Assembly (NCBI GenBank): GCA_018817365.1
Contig: JAHISY010000032.1
Location: 1-11,644, forward strand
Reading direction: 5' to 3'
DNA: 11,644 bases
From: Patescibacteria group bacterium
GTDB lineage: Bacteria; Patescibacteriota; Gracilibacteria; JAHISY01
A program made the position numbers and the translations under genes. Positions 1 to 6,657 of the stretch are shown piece after piece. The notes below the pieces were generated by a model. That model did not search any database and had not been told where the DNA came from. It saw only the letters and a list, made by a program, of their open reading frames with translations. The stretch's first letter is position 1, and each line of letters begins with the position of its first letter.

Positions 1-1827
1 GATTTCACGGTCGAGGTCGAACGAAGTTTGCGGGTGCTCGACGGCGGTGTCGCGGTTTTCGATGGCAGCCAGGGAGTCGAACCGCAGTCGGAAACGGTGT
101 GGCGGCAATCAGATAAATATGGCGTTCCGCGTATTTGTTTTATTAATAAAATGGACAAAACCGGCGCCGACTTCGAAATGTCAGTCAACTCGATTTTGGA
201 AAGACTTTCAGGCAAAGCCAGCCCAATCCAGCTCGCGATTGGCACCGAAGCTGATTTCCAGGGAATGATCGATATCGTCGAACGGAGAGCGATCATCTAC
301 AAAGATGAGGAAGGTAAAGAAACTGAGGAAACTGATATTCCGGTCGAGTATCAAGAGGCTACGGAAAAATGGCGGCTGACCTTGATCGAAAAAGTGGCGG
401 AACACGATGACGAATTGATGCGACTTTTCATGGAAGGAAAAGATCCGACAACCGAACAGCTGAAAACCGGCATTCGAAAAGCGGTGATCAAAAATGAATT
501 TTATCCGATCATGTGCGGCACCGCGCTGAAAAATAAAGGGGTGCAGCCATTACTCGACGCGGTGAATGCGTACCTGCCCTCCCCGCTCGATGTCGTGGCA
601 TGGAAAGCCCGCGATGCCGCCGACGAGGAGCGAGAGGTGATGGTGAAACCTGACGCGAGCGAACCGCTCGTCGCGATCGCTTTCAAAGTGGCCGCCGATC
701 CGTTCGTCGGTCGGATTACTTTCGTGCGGATTTATTCGGGAGTTTTGAAATCGGGAAGTTATGTCGTGAATACCGCGAGCGGCGAAAAAGAGCGCATCGG
801 GCGACTGTTGCAGATGCACGCGAATGATCGGAAGGAAGTCGCGGAAATCGGCTGCGGCGGACTCGGCGCGGTCGTAGGATTGAAAAAAACTAAAACCGGC
901 GACACTCTTTGCGACGAGAAACGGAAAGTGGCGATGGAAGCAATGACTTTCCCGGAAACGGTAATCTCGATCGCGATCGAGCCAAAGACGAAAGCAGACC
1001 AAGAAAAGATGGGTATCGCGCTGAATCGACTCGCGGAGGAAGATCCGACTTTCAACGTCCGGTCGAATGAAGAAACCGGGCAGACTATCATCAGCGGAAT
1101 GGGCGAGCTGCATCTCGATGTCCTCGTCGATCGGATGAAACGAGAATTCAAGGTCGAGGCGAATGTCGGTCAGCCGCAGGTGGCCTATCGCGAGACGATC
1201 ACAAAGCCGGTCGAAGTCGAGGAAAAATATGTGAAGCAAACCGGCGGACGTGGGCAGTACGGACACGTGCTAATACGATTAATCCCGCAGGAAGCCGGCG
1301 CGGGATATGAATTTGATAATAAAGTCGTCGGCGGCAAAATTCCGAGAGAGTACATTCCGGCTGTAGACAAAGGCATCCGGGAGGCGCTCACGCGCGGAGT
1401 GATCGCGGGTTATCCGGTGGTGGATGTGAAGATCGAACTTTACGACGGCAGCTATCACGATGTCGATTCGTCGGAAATGGCGTTTAAAATCGCCGGCAGC
1501 CAGGCTTTCAAAAAAGGCGCGAAAACCGCCTCCCCCGTTTTGCTTGAACCGATTATGGCGGTCGAAGTCGTCACGCCGGAAGAATTTATGGGAGACGTGA
1601 TGGGGAATTTGAACGCCAAACGCGGACAAATCGACGACATGACCGACCGCGGAACCGCGAAGGTAATTTCAGCAAAAGTGCCGCTAGCAGAGATGTTCGG
1701 CTACGCGACAGATTTAAGATCAATGACGCAGGGGCGCGCGAATTATTCGATGGAATTCAAGTACTACGCCCCCACGCCAAAAAATGTCGCAGAGAAAATT
1801 ATCGAGGTGCGAGGCGGTGGGAAGTAG
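1..1827 (+). CDS. fusA: Elongation factor G, 5'-truncated by the window edge
   Basis: EF-G is the GTPase that drives ribosomal translocation and, with RRF, ribosome recycling. The frame is open from base 1. The first residues DFTVEVERSLRVLDG directly follow the usual G3 motif DTPGHV, so about 85-90 N-terminal residues (P-loop, switch I) lie outside the window. The visible 608 codons contain the G4 motif NKMDK (fragment residue 49 on), a G5-like CGTALKNKGVQ, the domain II barrel (EPLVAIAFKVAADPFVGRIT), domain IV (YVKQTGGRGQYGHV) and domain V up to TAG. The ATG-like start often predicted at base 28 is an internal TTG and not a real start. Gene length and motifs are normal for the bacterial fusA family. 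No U-tracted terminator is visible downstream; the gene runs straight into a repeat block. The identification is secure. Confidence 0.98.
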   Translation, partial: DFTVEVERSLRVLDGGVAVFDGSQGVEPQSETVWRQSDKYGVPRICFINKMDKTGADFEMSVNSILERLSGKASPIQLAIGTEADFQGMIDIVERRAIIYKDEEGKETEETDIPVEYQEATEKWRLTLIEKVAEHDDELMRLFMEGKDPTTEQLKTGIRKAVIKNEFYPIMCGTALKNKGVQPLLDAVNAYLPSPLDVVAWKARDAADEEREVMVKPDASEPLVAIAFKVAADPFVGRITFVRIYSGVLKSGSYVVNTASGEKERIGRLLQMHANDRKEVAEIGCGGLGAVVGLKKTKTGDTLCDEKRKVAMEAMTFPETVISIAIEPKTKADQEKMGIALNRLAEEDPTFNVRSNEETGQTIISGMGELHLDVLVDRMKREFKVEANVGQPQVAYRETITKPVEVEEKYVKQTGGRGQYGHVLIRLIPQEAGAGYEFDNKVVGGKIPREYIPAVDKGIREALTRGVIAGYPVVDVKIELYDGSYHDVDSSEMAFKIAGSQAFKKGAKTASPVLLEPIMAVEVVTPEEFMGDVMGNLNAKRGQIDDMTDRGTAKVISAKVPLAEMFGYATDLRSMTQGRANYSMEFKYYAPTPKNVAEKIIEVRGGGK

Positions 1828-1833
1828 TAGATT

Positions 1834-1868
1834 GGAAATTGGAGGGTGGAGGGTGGAGGGTGGAAATT
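1834..1868. repeat. Heptamer short tandem repeat, family 1 (GGAAATT / GGAGGGT)
   Basis: Five consecutive 7-bp units start 7 bases after the fusA stop codon: GGAAATT, three copies of GGAGGGT, then GGAAATT again. The reverse complement of the first unit, AATTTCC, is also the first unit of an array inside glmS (8545-8586), so this is a dispersed family and not a one-off slippage product. Confidence 0.8.
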
Positions 1869-1879
1869 TGCAAACTAAT

Positions 1880-1967
1880 CCACAGCTAACCTCAAAGTCT
1901 CGTTTGCTTTCTCAAATCTCCTCTAATGCTTTTTCCCTCTTTCGGAAAAGAGGGAAGGCGAAGCAGG
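1880..1967 (+). repeat. Dispersed repeat block A-B, copy 1
   Basis: Part A (1897-1921) matches the reverse complement of 6328-6352 at 24 of 25 positions, with weaker similarity continuing to about 1880. Part B (about 1930-1967) contains a hairpin with a 10-bp stem, TTCCCTCTTT at 1933-1942 paired with AAAGAGGGAA at 1947-1956, followed by GGCGAAGCAGG. It matches the reverse complement of 6191-6226 with only a few differences, mostly in the loop. No T-run follows the stem on either strand, so it is not a convincing intrinsic terminator for fusA. The rest of 1828-2039 shows no supported gene. Confidence 0.7.
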
Positions 1968-2039
1968 AGTTTGAAAAATTAGAGGAGGGGGCAGAGACGG
2001 AGATTTGCGTGAGGCGGCGAGAAGTAGAAGGAGTAAGAA

Positions 2040-2213
2040 TCACGAACGCTTATCTTTAATTTCTATTAGAACATCGATAGCCCATATCAGCAGCAAACTT
2101 ACAACAAACATCATAATAAATATTCCTGCCTCAACAGAATGTTGAATAGCCGCTACTAACGACGAAATTATTAATCCGATAATGAGTCCGATAAAAAATT
2201 TACTTTTTGCCAT
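2040..2213 (-). CDS. Small two-helix membrane protein (57 aa), unknown function
   Basis: A complete ATG-TGA frame of 57 residues lies in an otherwise gene-free stretch. The product is short and strongly hydrophobic: MAKSK, a first membrane segment (about residues 6-23, FFIGLIIGLIISSLVAA), a short loop with HSVEAG, a second segment (about 31-48, IFIMMFVVSLLLIWAID) and a charged tail EIKDKRS. The positive N-terminus and tail suggest both ends face the cytoplasm. There is no Shine-Dalgarno sequence, but TAATAT (minus strand, about 2219-2224) ends five to six bases before the ATG, where a -10 box would sit for a leaderless mRNA. The gene is AT-rich compared with its neighbours. I do not recognise the family. 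It lies after the cyclophilin gene on the same strand, 96 bases away. Coding status is inferred from composition and topology. Confidence 0.6.
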   Translation of the reverse strand: MAKSKFFIGLIIGLIISSLVAAIQHSVEAGIFIMMFVVSLLLIWAIDVLIEIKDKRS

Positions 2214-2287
2214 TCTGAGATATTAGCCATAGAAGGGAAAGTAGAAAAATTCTTCGAATCATCATCTCGTATTCGATTCCGTAGCCG

Positions 2288-2313
2288 GTGAAGACATTGC
2301 AATGCGTCTCTAC
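2288..2313. repeat. Degenerate GTAGAGACGCATTGC-type palindrome overlapping a stop codon
   Basis: Around the centre TTGCAA (2297-2302) the right arm reads ATGCGTCTCTAC, and the left arm is the complementary sequence with a 2-bp deletion and two changes. The perfect form GTAGAGACGCATTGC...GTCTCTAC is, to my knowledge, a widespread dispersed bacterial palindrome (from memory, not searched). The TAG stop codon of the cyclophilin gene (minus strand, 2310-2312) lies inside this palindrome, so the element defines the 3' end of that gene. Confidence 0.5.
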
Positions 2314-3092
2314 CCTTCAATAACTTCAAACACCTCAATATTCATTGTCACATCTTCCAGCGGCTTGTCTGCCGGATTTCTTTCAGTATTCGCAATCTCG
2401 TCCACGACGCGCAGTCCCGAAACAACCTGCCCGAAAACCGTGTGTTTGAAATCGAGAAAAGTGTTGTCAGCTTGATTGATGAAAAATTGGGAAGTGTTGG
2501 TATTGGCTCCGGCATTTGCCATCGCGATCGAACCGCGGATATTGCTCAACCCCGCCACGAATTCATCGGCGAACGGACCGCCCCAAATCGACTCACCGCC
2601 AGTACCAGTACCGAGCGGATCGCCGCCTTGGATCATGAAACTCGGAATCACGCGGTGAAAAATCAGCCCGCTGTAAAATCCTCGCTCCGCGAGTCCCACG
2701 AAATTTTCAATCGTTTTGGGCGTGTCGTCGGCAAAAAGCCTCAGCCAAATCTCGCCGTGATTCGCGGAAATTTTGGCGACGGTGTCGCCCGCGCGCGCGC
2801 AGCGGAGTTGGTTTTCGGAATCTGAATCGCAATCGTTCGTCGGAATTTCGGAGATGGAAATTTTTTGGGAAGGCATTTTGGAGATGTTAGCAGAACACGG
2901 CGCGAATTCGCAGCTCGGCGGGACGCGGGAAACGGCGGAACCGTCGGGACAGATTTTCGCATCCTCCGCGCAAAAAATAATTTCAGCCTCTCCAACTTTT
3001 TCAGAAGTTTCTCCGCACGCGGCGAGAAGAAAAACAGCGCAAGCTATGAGAACGATCCCGACTCGAGAACTGGAAAAAGTTTTTTTGGACAT
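2310..3092 (-). CDS. Cyclophilin-type peptidyl-prolyl cis-trans isomerase, lipoprotein
   Basis: Predicted to isomerise Xaa-Pro bonds in proteins outside the cytoplasmic membrane. From the chosen ATG the product has 260 residues: a lipoprotein signal (MSKK, hydrophobic VGIVLIACAVFLLAAC, lipobox Cys26), a Cys-rich motif at 41-66 (four Cys, ICPDGSAVSR then PPSCEFAPC), a linker, and a cyclophilin domain at about 103-258 with catalytic FHRVIPSFMIQGGDP (145-159), NTNTSQFFI, and FGQV in the usual place of FGKV. The upstream in-frame ATG at 3125 would add 11 residues and overlap the preceding gene. I prefer 3092 because it gives a standard signal peptide and leaves a 16-base gap after the upstream stop. 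Neither start has a good Shine-Dalgarno. The gene sits last in an operon-like run with two other envelope proteins. The Cys-rich motif resembles short modules I associate with CPR lipoproteins (from memory). Confidence 0.92.
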   Translation of the reverse strand: MSKKTFSSSRVGIVLIACAVFLLAACGETSEKVGEAEIIFCAEDAKICPDGSAVSRVPPSCEFAPCSANISKMPSQKISISEIPTNDCDSDSENQLRCARAGDTVAKISANHGEIWLRLFADDTPKTIENFVGLAERGFYSGLIFHRVIPSFMIQGGDPLGTGTGGESIWGGPFADEFVAGLSNIRGSIAMANAGANTNTSQFFINQADNTFLDFKHTVFGQVVSGLRVVDEIANTERNPADKPLEDVTMNIEVFEVIEG

Positions 3093-3108
3093 TTTGAACA
3101 GAATTAAA

Positions 3109-3852
3109 TTATTGAACTTTTTCAAACATTCCCTCGAGAACCGTCTTGGAATCCTCCCCGTTTTCGAGAGTGACGAAAATGCGCGTATGGTCGGTTAAAT
3201 TTTCCGGCGTTTCGAGCGAGAGCGCGAAAACGCCATCCTCTCCCTCTGGCACGAGTTTCCCAAGAGAAATTTGATCGAAAGGCTCCACCCGCGTGAGCCA
3301 GCCTTCATAAAATTCCGGCTCGGAAAGTTCCGGCAAATCGCGCGCGGAAAGCGCGAGCGTAAATTTTTCTGCGGAAAATTCTGCCGTCGCCGCGCCGCTG
3401 CCGGACAATTCGGCAATTACTTCTAATTCCGCCGCAAATTTTTGAACAACATCGCCAAGCAAACATTCCCCGCGGAAATACGCCCAGCCGTCACATTCTT
3501 TCGAATTTGAATCAATGCAAACACCGAACTGCCCACCTTCGGAATCTTCGCGGATTTCGTAATGGTGACCGTCAACGCTGCATTTCACCGCCGCCGGATT
3601 CGCGAGACCAGTGCTGGCGGCGGAATCTTGTTGAATTTCTTCGCAATTCATTTCAGTGCAATTTTCCACTTCGCCAGCCGAACTGCAGATGCAGGAATTG
3701 CATCCATCGGATACTGGAATAGTCTCACCCGGCTGATATTTTTCGTTTCCCGACTCGCAAAAAACTACCGGCTTCGTGAGCGCGACTCCACCGACTTCGC
3801 AGCCCGCGAGCAGAAAAATCGCGAGTGCGGCGAAAATTTTTTTAGGAATCAT
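3109..3852 (-). CDS. Multidomain lipoprotein with DUF333 domain
   Basis: Start chosen at the ATG giving MIPKKIFAALAIFLLAGC, a clear lipoprotein signal with lipobox Cys18. The longer frame upstream to 4083 runs through the preceding gene and is not used. The 247-residue product shows three modules: a Cys-rich VWC-like segment at about 32-70 (YQPGETIP, GCNSCICSS, VENCTEMNC); a DUF333-type domain at about 82-121 (GLANPAAVKC, EGGQFGVCIDSNSKECDGWAYFRGEC); and a C-terminal beta-rich domain at about 140-247 (FYEGWLTR, ISLGKL, TDHTRIFVTLENGED, VLEG). The last module recalls the extracytoplasmic domain of RskA-type anti-sigma factors, but no transmembrane or sigma-binding part is present, so that is only a fold-level guess. 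DUF333 proteins are often called putative hemolysins without functional proof. Gaps of 25 bases upstream and 16 downstream suggest co-transcription. Confidence 0.8.
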   Translation of the reverse strand: MIPKKIFAALAIFLLAGCEVGGVALTKPVVFCESGNEKYQPGETIPVSDGCNSCICSSAGEVENCTEMNCEEIQQDSAASTGLANPAAVKCSVDGHHYEIREDSEGGQFGVCIDSNSKECDGWAYFRGECLLGDVVQKFAAELEVIAELSGSGAATAEFSAEKFTLALSARDLPELSEPEFYEGWLTRVEPFDQISLGKLVPEGEDGVFALSLETPENLTDHTRIFVTLENGEDSKTVLEGMFEKVQ

Positions 3853-3877
3853 TTTTGAAAAATTAAATCTGAAGTTT

Positions 3878-5113
3878 TTAAATTTTTTCAATTTTAATTT
3901 TTTCAATTTTGTTGCCGCGAATTTTTTCGACTGTGAGCTCCGCTCCATTGACGCGAATTTTAGCATTCTTCTGCGGCAGCTTCTTAAGCTTTTCGAGGAA
4001 AAGAAAAGCAAGATTTTTGGCGGTAAATTTCCCATGAGCAAGCGTAGTCCCGAGCAGCGCATCGATTTCGGAAAGCTGCGCATCCCCCGCCGCGAGCAAT
4101 GTGTGGGGGTTCAGTTTTTGAATCCCCTCCTCGCTCACATCCTCCTCGTCTTCGATCTCGCCCACAATTTCTTCGAGCAAATCTTCGAGCGTCGCGAGAC
4201 CGAGCGTGCCGCCGTGCTCGTCAACTACGATCGCGATGTGAATCCGGCGCGATTTCAGTTCTTGAAAAAGTGAGCGAATCGTCCGACTCGCGGGAGTGAA
4301 AATCGGTTCAAGCAGTTTCGATTTCGAAATTGGCAAATCTTTCTTGCCCTCGTGCTCGAAAATTTGGCGGAGAGTGAGGATACCGATAATTTTGTCGATT
4401 GAACCGTCGAAAACAGGAATTCGCGAGTGCGTGAGTTCTCGGAAAAATTTCTCCGCTTCGGCAATCGTCGTCGATTTTTCAAGCGCTTCAATCTCCACCC
4501 GCGGAGTCATCACCGCTTCGACTTTCGTGTCGGTAAATTCAAGCACGTTTTGAATCATTTCCTGCTCGTGTTTTTTGATCTCGCCCGATTCGGCACCGAG
4601 ATCGACCATCGCCACCACTTCCTTTTCGGAAACCTCTTCAGAGTGTTCCGCACCGAGCGCATGCAATCCTTTTTCTGTAAGCCATGTGAATGGAAAGAGA
4701 ATTTTGCCGAGAATAAAGAGCGGGTAGGAAGCGGCAAGAGCGAAAGTCTCAGCGTGTTTCTGCGCGAAAGCTTTCGGAATTATCTCGCCAAAAATGAGGA
4801 TGAGAAGAGTCATCGCGCCGGTAGCAATCCCGAGACCGGCGGAACCGAAAGTTTCGGTGGCAACAACGGTGGCAAGACCGGCGGCGAAAATGTTGACGAG
4901 ATTATTGCCAATCAAAATCGTGGCAAGGAAACGTTGCGGACGAGATTTGAGCGCCACGACCAATTTGGATGCGCGGGATTTTTTATCTTCGAGAATACGA
5001 ACTTTCGCCGACGAAAGTGAAACGAAAGCTACTTCCGCCGCTGAAAAAAACGCAGAAAGCGCAAGCAGCCCGAGGAGCGCGAGGTAAATAACGAGGTGAG
5101 GGTCTTCTTCCAT
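3878..5113 (-). CDS. CNNM/CorC-HlyC family membrane protein with CBS domain pair
   Basis: Likely an integral membrane protein of the CNNM/CorC class, whose members are linked to Mg2+ or Co2+ export or tolerance; the substrate cannot be read from sequence. The 411-residue product has a DUF21/CNNM membrane domain (hydrophobic segments near 7-30, 61-82, 91-112, 121-144, with ILIGNNLVNI and FGEIIPKAFA), then a CBS pair (VMTPRVEIEALE from residue 201; SRIPVFDGSIDKIIGIL; VVDEHGGTLGLATLEDLLEE near 287-306), an acidic hinge (EIEDEED), and a C-terminal CorC_HlyC domain ending in a Lys/Ile-rich tail. The start at 5113 puts MEEDPHLVIY before the first membrane segment; the in-frame extension to 5173 would translate a tRNA gene and is rejected. 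It is first in a three-gene run, 25 bases after tRNA-Arg on the same strand. Confidence 0.93.
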   Translation of the reverse strand: MEEDPHLVIYLALLGLLALSAFFSAAEVAFVSLSSAKVRILEDKKSRASKLVVALKSRPQRFLATILIGNNLVNIFAAGLATVVATETFGSAGLGIATGAMTLLILIFGEIIPKAFAQKHAETFALAASYPLFILGKILFPFTWLTEKGLHALGAEHSEEVSEKEVVAMVDLGAESGEIKKHEQEMIQNVLEFTDTKVEAVMTPRVEIEALEKSTTIAEAEKFFRELTHSRIPVFDGSIDKIIGILTLRQIFEHEGKKDLPISKSKLLEPIFTPASRTIRSLFQELKSRRIHIAIVVDEHGGTLGLATLEDLLEEIVGEIEDEEDVSEEGIQKLNPHTLLAAGDAQLSEIDALLGTTLAHGKFTAKNLAFLFLEKLKKLPQKNAKIRVNGAELTVEKIRGNKIEKIKIEKI

Positions 5114-5138
5114 TTTCGGGTAAATTTTAACATTTTTT

Positions 5139-5213
5139 TGGTGCTCCCGGCAGGAATCGAACCTGCATCTCAAGTTCCGGAAACTTACGTCCTATCCGTT
5201 GAACGACGGGAGC
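5139..5213 (-). tRNA. tRNA-Arg (anticodon CCG)
   Basis: The cloverleaf was folded by hand on the minus strand. Acceptor GCTCCCG pairs with CGGGAGC; D-stem GTTC/GGAC has one G-U pair; anticodon stem TAAGT/ACTTG carries loop TTCCGGA, so positions 34-36 are CCG, reading the Arg codon CGG; T-arm is GCAGG, TTCGATT, CCTGC. Discriminator A73 is followed by an encoded CCA. The tRNA lies between tRNA-Gly and the CorC-like gene, all on the minus strand. Confidence 0.95.
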
Positions 5214-5297
5214 GAGATTTAAAAGTGACGAAGCCAGCCGTGGTCCGAAAGCGAAGTCTTGACCTGCCATTCGAAGCTCGCCGCAACGAGCAAAGAA

Positions 5298-5372
5298 TGG
5301 AGCGAGTGAGGGGAGTCGAACCCCCGTCTCCGGCTTGGGAAGCCGGCGTTCTAGCCGTTGAACCACACCCGC
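5298..5372 (-). tRNA. tRNA-Gly (anticodon CCC)
   Basis: The cloverleaf was folded by hand on the minus strand. Acceptor GCGGGTG pairs with CACTCGC (one G-U); D-arm GTTC AACGGCTA GAAC; anticodon stem CCGGC/GCCGG with loop TTCCCAA gives anticodon CCC for the Gly codon GGG; T-arm GGGGG, TTCGACT, CCCCT with a closing G-U pair. T73 is followed by an encoded CCA. An 84-base spacer separates it from tRNA-Arg; that spacer holds a small hairpin (GCTCG/CGAGC) and nothing else I can name. Confidence 0.95.
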
Positions 5373-5386
5373 ATCCGCACGAATCC

Positions 5387-5395
5387 GATTTTATC
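5387..5395 (-). promoter_or_regulatory. Possible -10 element for the tRNA transcript
   Basis: Minus-strand GATAAAATC lies 15-23 bases upstream of the tRNA-Gly 5' end and resembles a TATAAT box. No convincing -35 box is visible at 16-18 bases further upstream. If real, it would be a divergent promoter lying inside the leader of the plus-strand peptidase gene. Confidence 0.3.
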
Positions 5396-5418
5396 ACGGG
5401 AGAAGGTAAAATCGGCTG

Positions 5419-6102
5419 GTGAGAGTTTTTGAAATCCAAAAAATCCGCCGCTCCTGCCGTCTCGCCGATGAAATCTTGGCAGAAATCGTCGGCAATCTGC
5501 GGCGCGGAAAATCGGAAATCGATATCGCGCGTGAAATTCGACGGCTCGCGAAATCGAAATCCGGCAGAATCGCATTTCAGCCAATCGTCGCGTTCGGGAG
5601 AAATTCCGCGACCCCCCACCACCGTCCGACTGCGCGGAGACTGAAAAAGGGCGACATCGTAAAAATCGATCTCGGCGTGAAATATCAAGGCTGGTGCAGC
5701 GATATCACCCGAACTTTTTTCACTGTCGAACCGACAAAATTGCAGCGCGAAGTTTATGAGGCGGTTTTGCGCGCGCAACAGATCGGTATTCGGAAAATAA
5801 AAATCGGGATGAAAGCAAAAGACTTGGACGCGGCGGCGCGCAATTTTTTGGCGAAGGAAGGGTTCGGCAAAAATTTCATTCACTCGCTCGGTCACGGCAT
5901 CGGGCGGAAAGTTCACACCGCTCCAAAAATCGGTCCGAAGTCAAAATCCGTTTTGGAAAAAAAGACAGCAATAACAATCGAGCCGGGAATTTATCTGAAA
6001 AATAAATTCGGCGTGCGAATCGAAGACTCGCTTCTCGTGAAAAAAAACGGGGTAGAGCTGCTCACGAAATTCCCGAAGAAACTCACGGTTCTCAAAATTT
6101 AG
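5419..6102 (+). CDS. M24 family metallopeptidase, Xaa-Pro peptidase-like catalytic domain
   Basis: Predicted cytoplasmic dimetal peptidase of 227 residues. The M24 metal ligands are all visible: Asp84 (KIDLGVKY), Asp95 (GWCSDITRTF), His159 (HSLGHGIG), Glu188 (TIEPGIYL) and Glu202 (VRIEDSLLV). Residues 52-75 (AFQPIVAFGRNSATPHHRPT) match the PepP/PepQ group better than methionine aminopeptidase type I, whose equivalent region normally has a VNEVVxHGIP-like motif. The N-terminal creatinase-like domain of Xaa-Pro peptidases (about 120 residues or more) is absent. The start is fixed: an in-frame TAA lies at 5407-5409 and GTG at 5419 is the only usual initiator before the conserved region. GGGAGAAGGT at 5398-5407 is a Shine-Dalgarno candidate at rather long spacing. 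Methionine aminopeptidase activity cannot be excluded. The gene is alone on its strand here. Confidence 0.88.
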   Translation: MRVFEIQKIRRSCRLADEILAEIVGNLRRGKSEIDIAREIRRLAKSKSGRIAFQPIVAFGRNSATPHHRPTARRLKKGDIVKIDLGVKYQGWCSDITRTFFTVEPTKLQREVYEAVLRAQQIGIRKIKIGMKAKDLDAAARNFLAKEGFGKNFIHSLGHGIGRKVHTAPKIGPKSKSVLEKKTAITIEPGIYLKNKFGVRIEDSLLVKKNGVELLTKFPKKLTVLKI

Positions 6103-6119
6103 TAAACCGCGTCCTTAAA

Positions 6120-6360
6120 ACAAACCCCTGCTCTGCTTCATCTCCCTTCCCAAATCTCCGCCTCTGCTTTCCACTTTCAATTTAAAAATCCCTGCTTCGC
6201 CTTCCCTCTTTTACTAAAGAGGGAAAAGGATGTTGTTGCGGATTTTGAAATAAATTAAAAAAGTTTTGCGAATCCCGCGAACGCGGGATGAAGCAAAAAA
6301 AACCCCTCTTTTCAAAGAGGGGTTTGGGGAGATTTGAGAAAGCAAGCGAGACCTGAATTT
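6120..6360 (-). repeat. Dispersed repeat block A-B, copy 2 (inverted, with a ~100-bp insert)
   Basis: Read on the minus strand this has the same order as the block at 1880-1967: part A at 6352-6328 and part B at 6226-6191. Part B has the same 10-bp stem (6202-6211 with 6216-6225). In copy 1 the two parts are about 10 bases apart; here roughly 100 bases lie between them, including two more hairpins (6272-6289 and 6300-6325). Pyrimidine-rich words resembling the family 1 heptamers (such as TTTCCAC) occur at about 6165-6180. No gene is supported between 6103 and 6359. Confidence 0.65.
6295..6325 (-). terminator. Rho-independent terminator (minus strand)
   Basis: A 12-bp stem, AAACCCCTCTTT at 6300-6311 with AAAGAGGGGTTT at 6314-6325, is followed on the minus strand by a run of eight or nine T (plus-strand A at 6295-6302). 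No T-run follows on the plus strand, so it is oriented to stop transcription coming from the 51-aa ORF at 6433-6588. A second, GC-rich hairpin (ATCCCGCG/CGCGGGAT, 6272-6289) lies just beyond it. Confidence 0.65.
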
Positions 6361-6432
6361 CAGCTGGCGGCAATCATGACCATCAAAATAATCAGCGTAA
6401 TCACAGACAATAATCCGATGAATCACGGTTTA

Positions 6433-6588
6433 TTATTTATCAAGATAATTGGTAATCTCTTCAAAATCATCTGAAACGATGAATTTTTTCTCCATCTTGC
6501 TTTTGGGATGCGCCAAATAATCGAGCAAGTTTTTATATTCACCCCATTCATTCTTCTTCACCACGATCTTTTTGGAGGCAGCTAACAT
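6433..6588 (-). CDS. Small hypothetical protein (51 aa)
   Basis: A complete ATG-TAA frame of 51 residues on the minus strand: MLAASKKIVVKKNEWGEYKN, then LLDYLAHPKS, then KMEKKFIVSDDFEEITNYLDK. It is highly charged, with no membrane segment. It has a short beta-like start and a probable C-terminal helix, and ends with FEEITNYLDK. The size and basic-to-acidic layout resemble small antitoxin-like proteins, but no family is recognised and no toxin partner is adjacent. An in-frame TAA lies four codons upstream, so ATG 6588 is the only reasonable start. There is no Shine-Dalgarno sequence. The gene is divergent from the PurQ gene, with 69 bases between start codons, and is followed by a good minus-strand terminator, which supports it being transcribed. 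Confidence 0.5.
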   Translation of the reverse strand: MLAASKKIVVKKNEWGEYKNLLDYLAHPKSKMEKKFIVSDDFEEITNYLDK

Positions 6589-6657
6589 CGGCTCGATTTA
6601 ACTATTTTTAGGCTTTCAAAGCAGTTTTCATTTCGTTAAACTTGCATTTGTTTTTCG

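Noticed and set aside
550..1266. Minus-strand open frame of 238 codons inside fusA
   Set aside because: It is antisense to a strongly conserved gene, matches no family motif and is rich in Arg/His/Asp as expected from a reversed coding strand.
1933..1956. Hairpin after fusA as an intrinsic terminator
   Set aside because: The stem is good but no T-run follows on either strand, and the same hairpin recurs in a dispersed repeat.
3853..4083. N-terminal extension of the DUF333 lipoprotein frame
   Set aside because: It overlaps the end of the CorC-like gene and would bury the lipoprotein signal at residue 78; the ATG at 3852 gives a standard signal peptide.
5114..5173. Extension of the CorC-like protein to an ATG at 5173
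   Set aside because: It would translate part of tRNA-Arg; the ATG at 5113 fits the family start.
5185..5916. Minus-strand frame of 243 codons across the tRNAs and the M24 gene
   Set aside because: It runs through both tRNA genes and antisense to the M24 metal-ligand motifs; no family signature.
5419..6102. Calling the M24 gene map (methionine aminopeptidase)
   Set aside because: The PHHRP region and the overall wording fit Xaa-Pro peptidases better, so no symbol was given.
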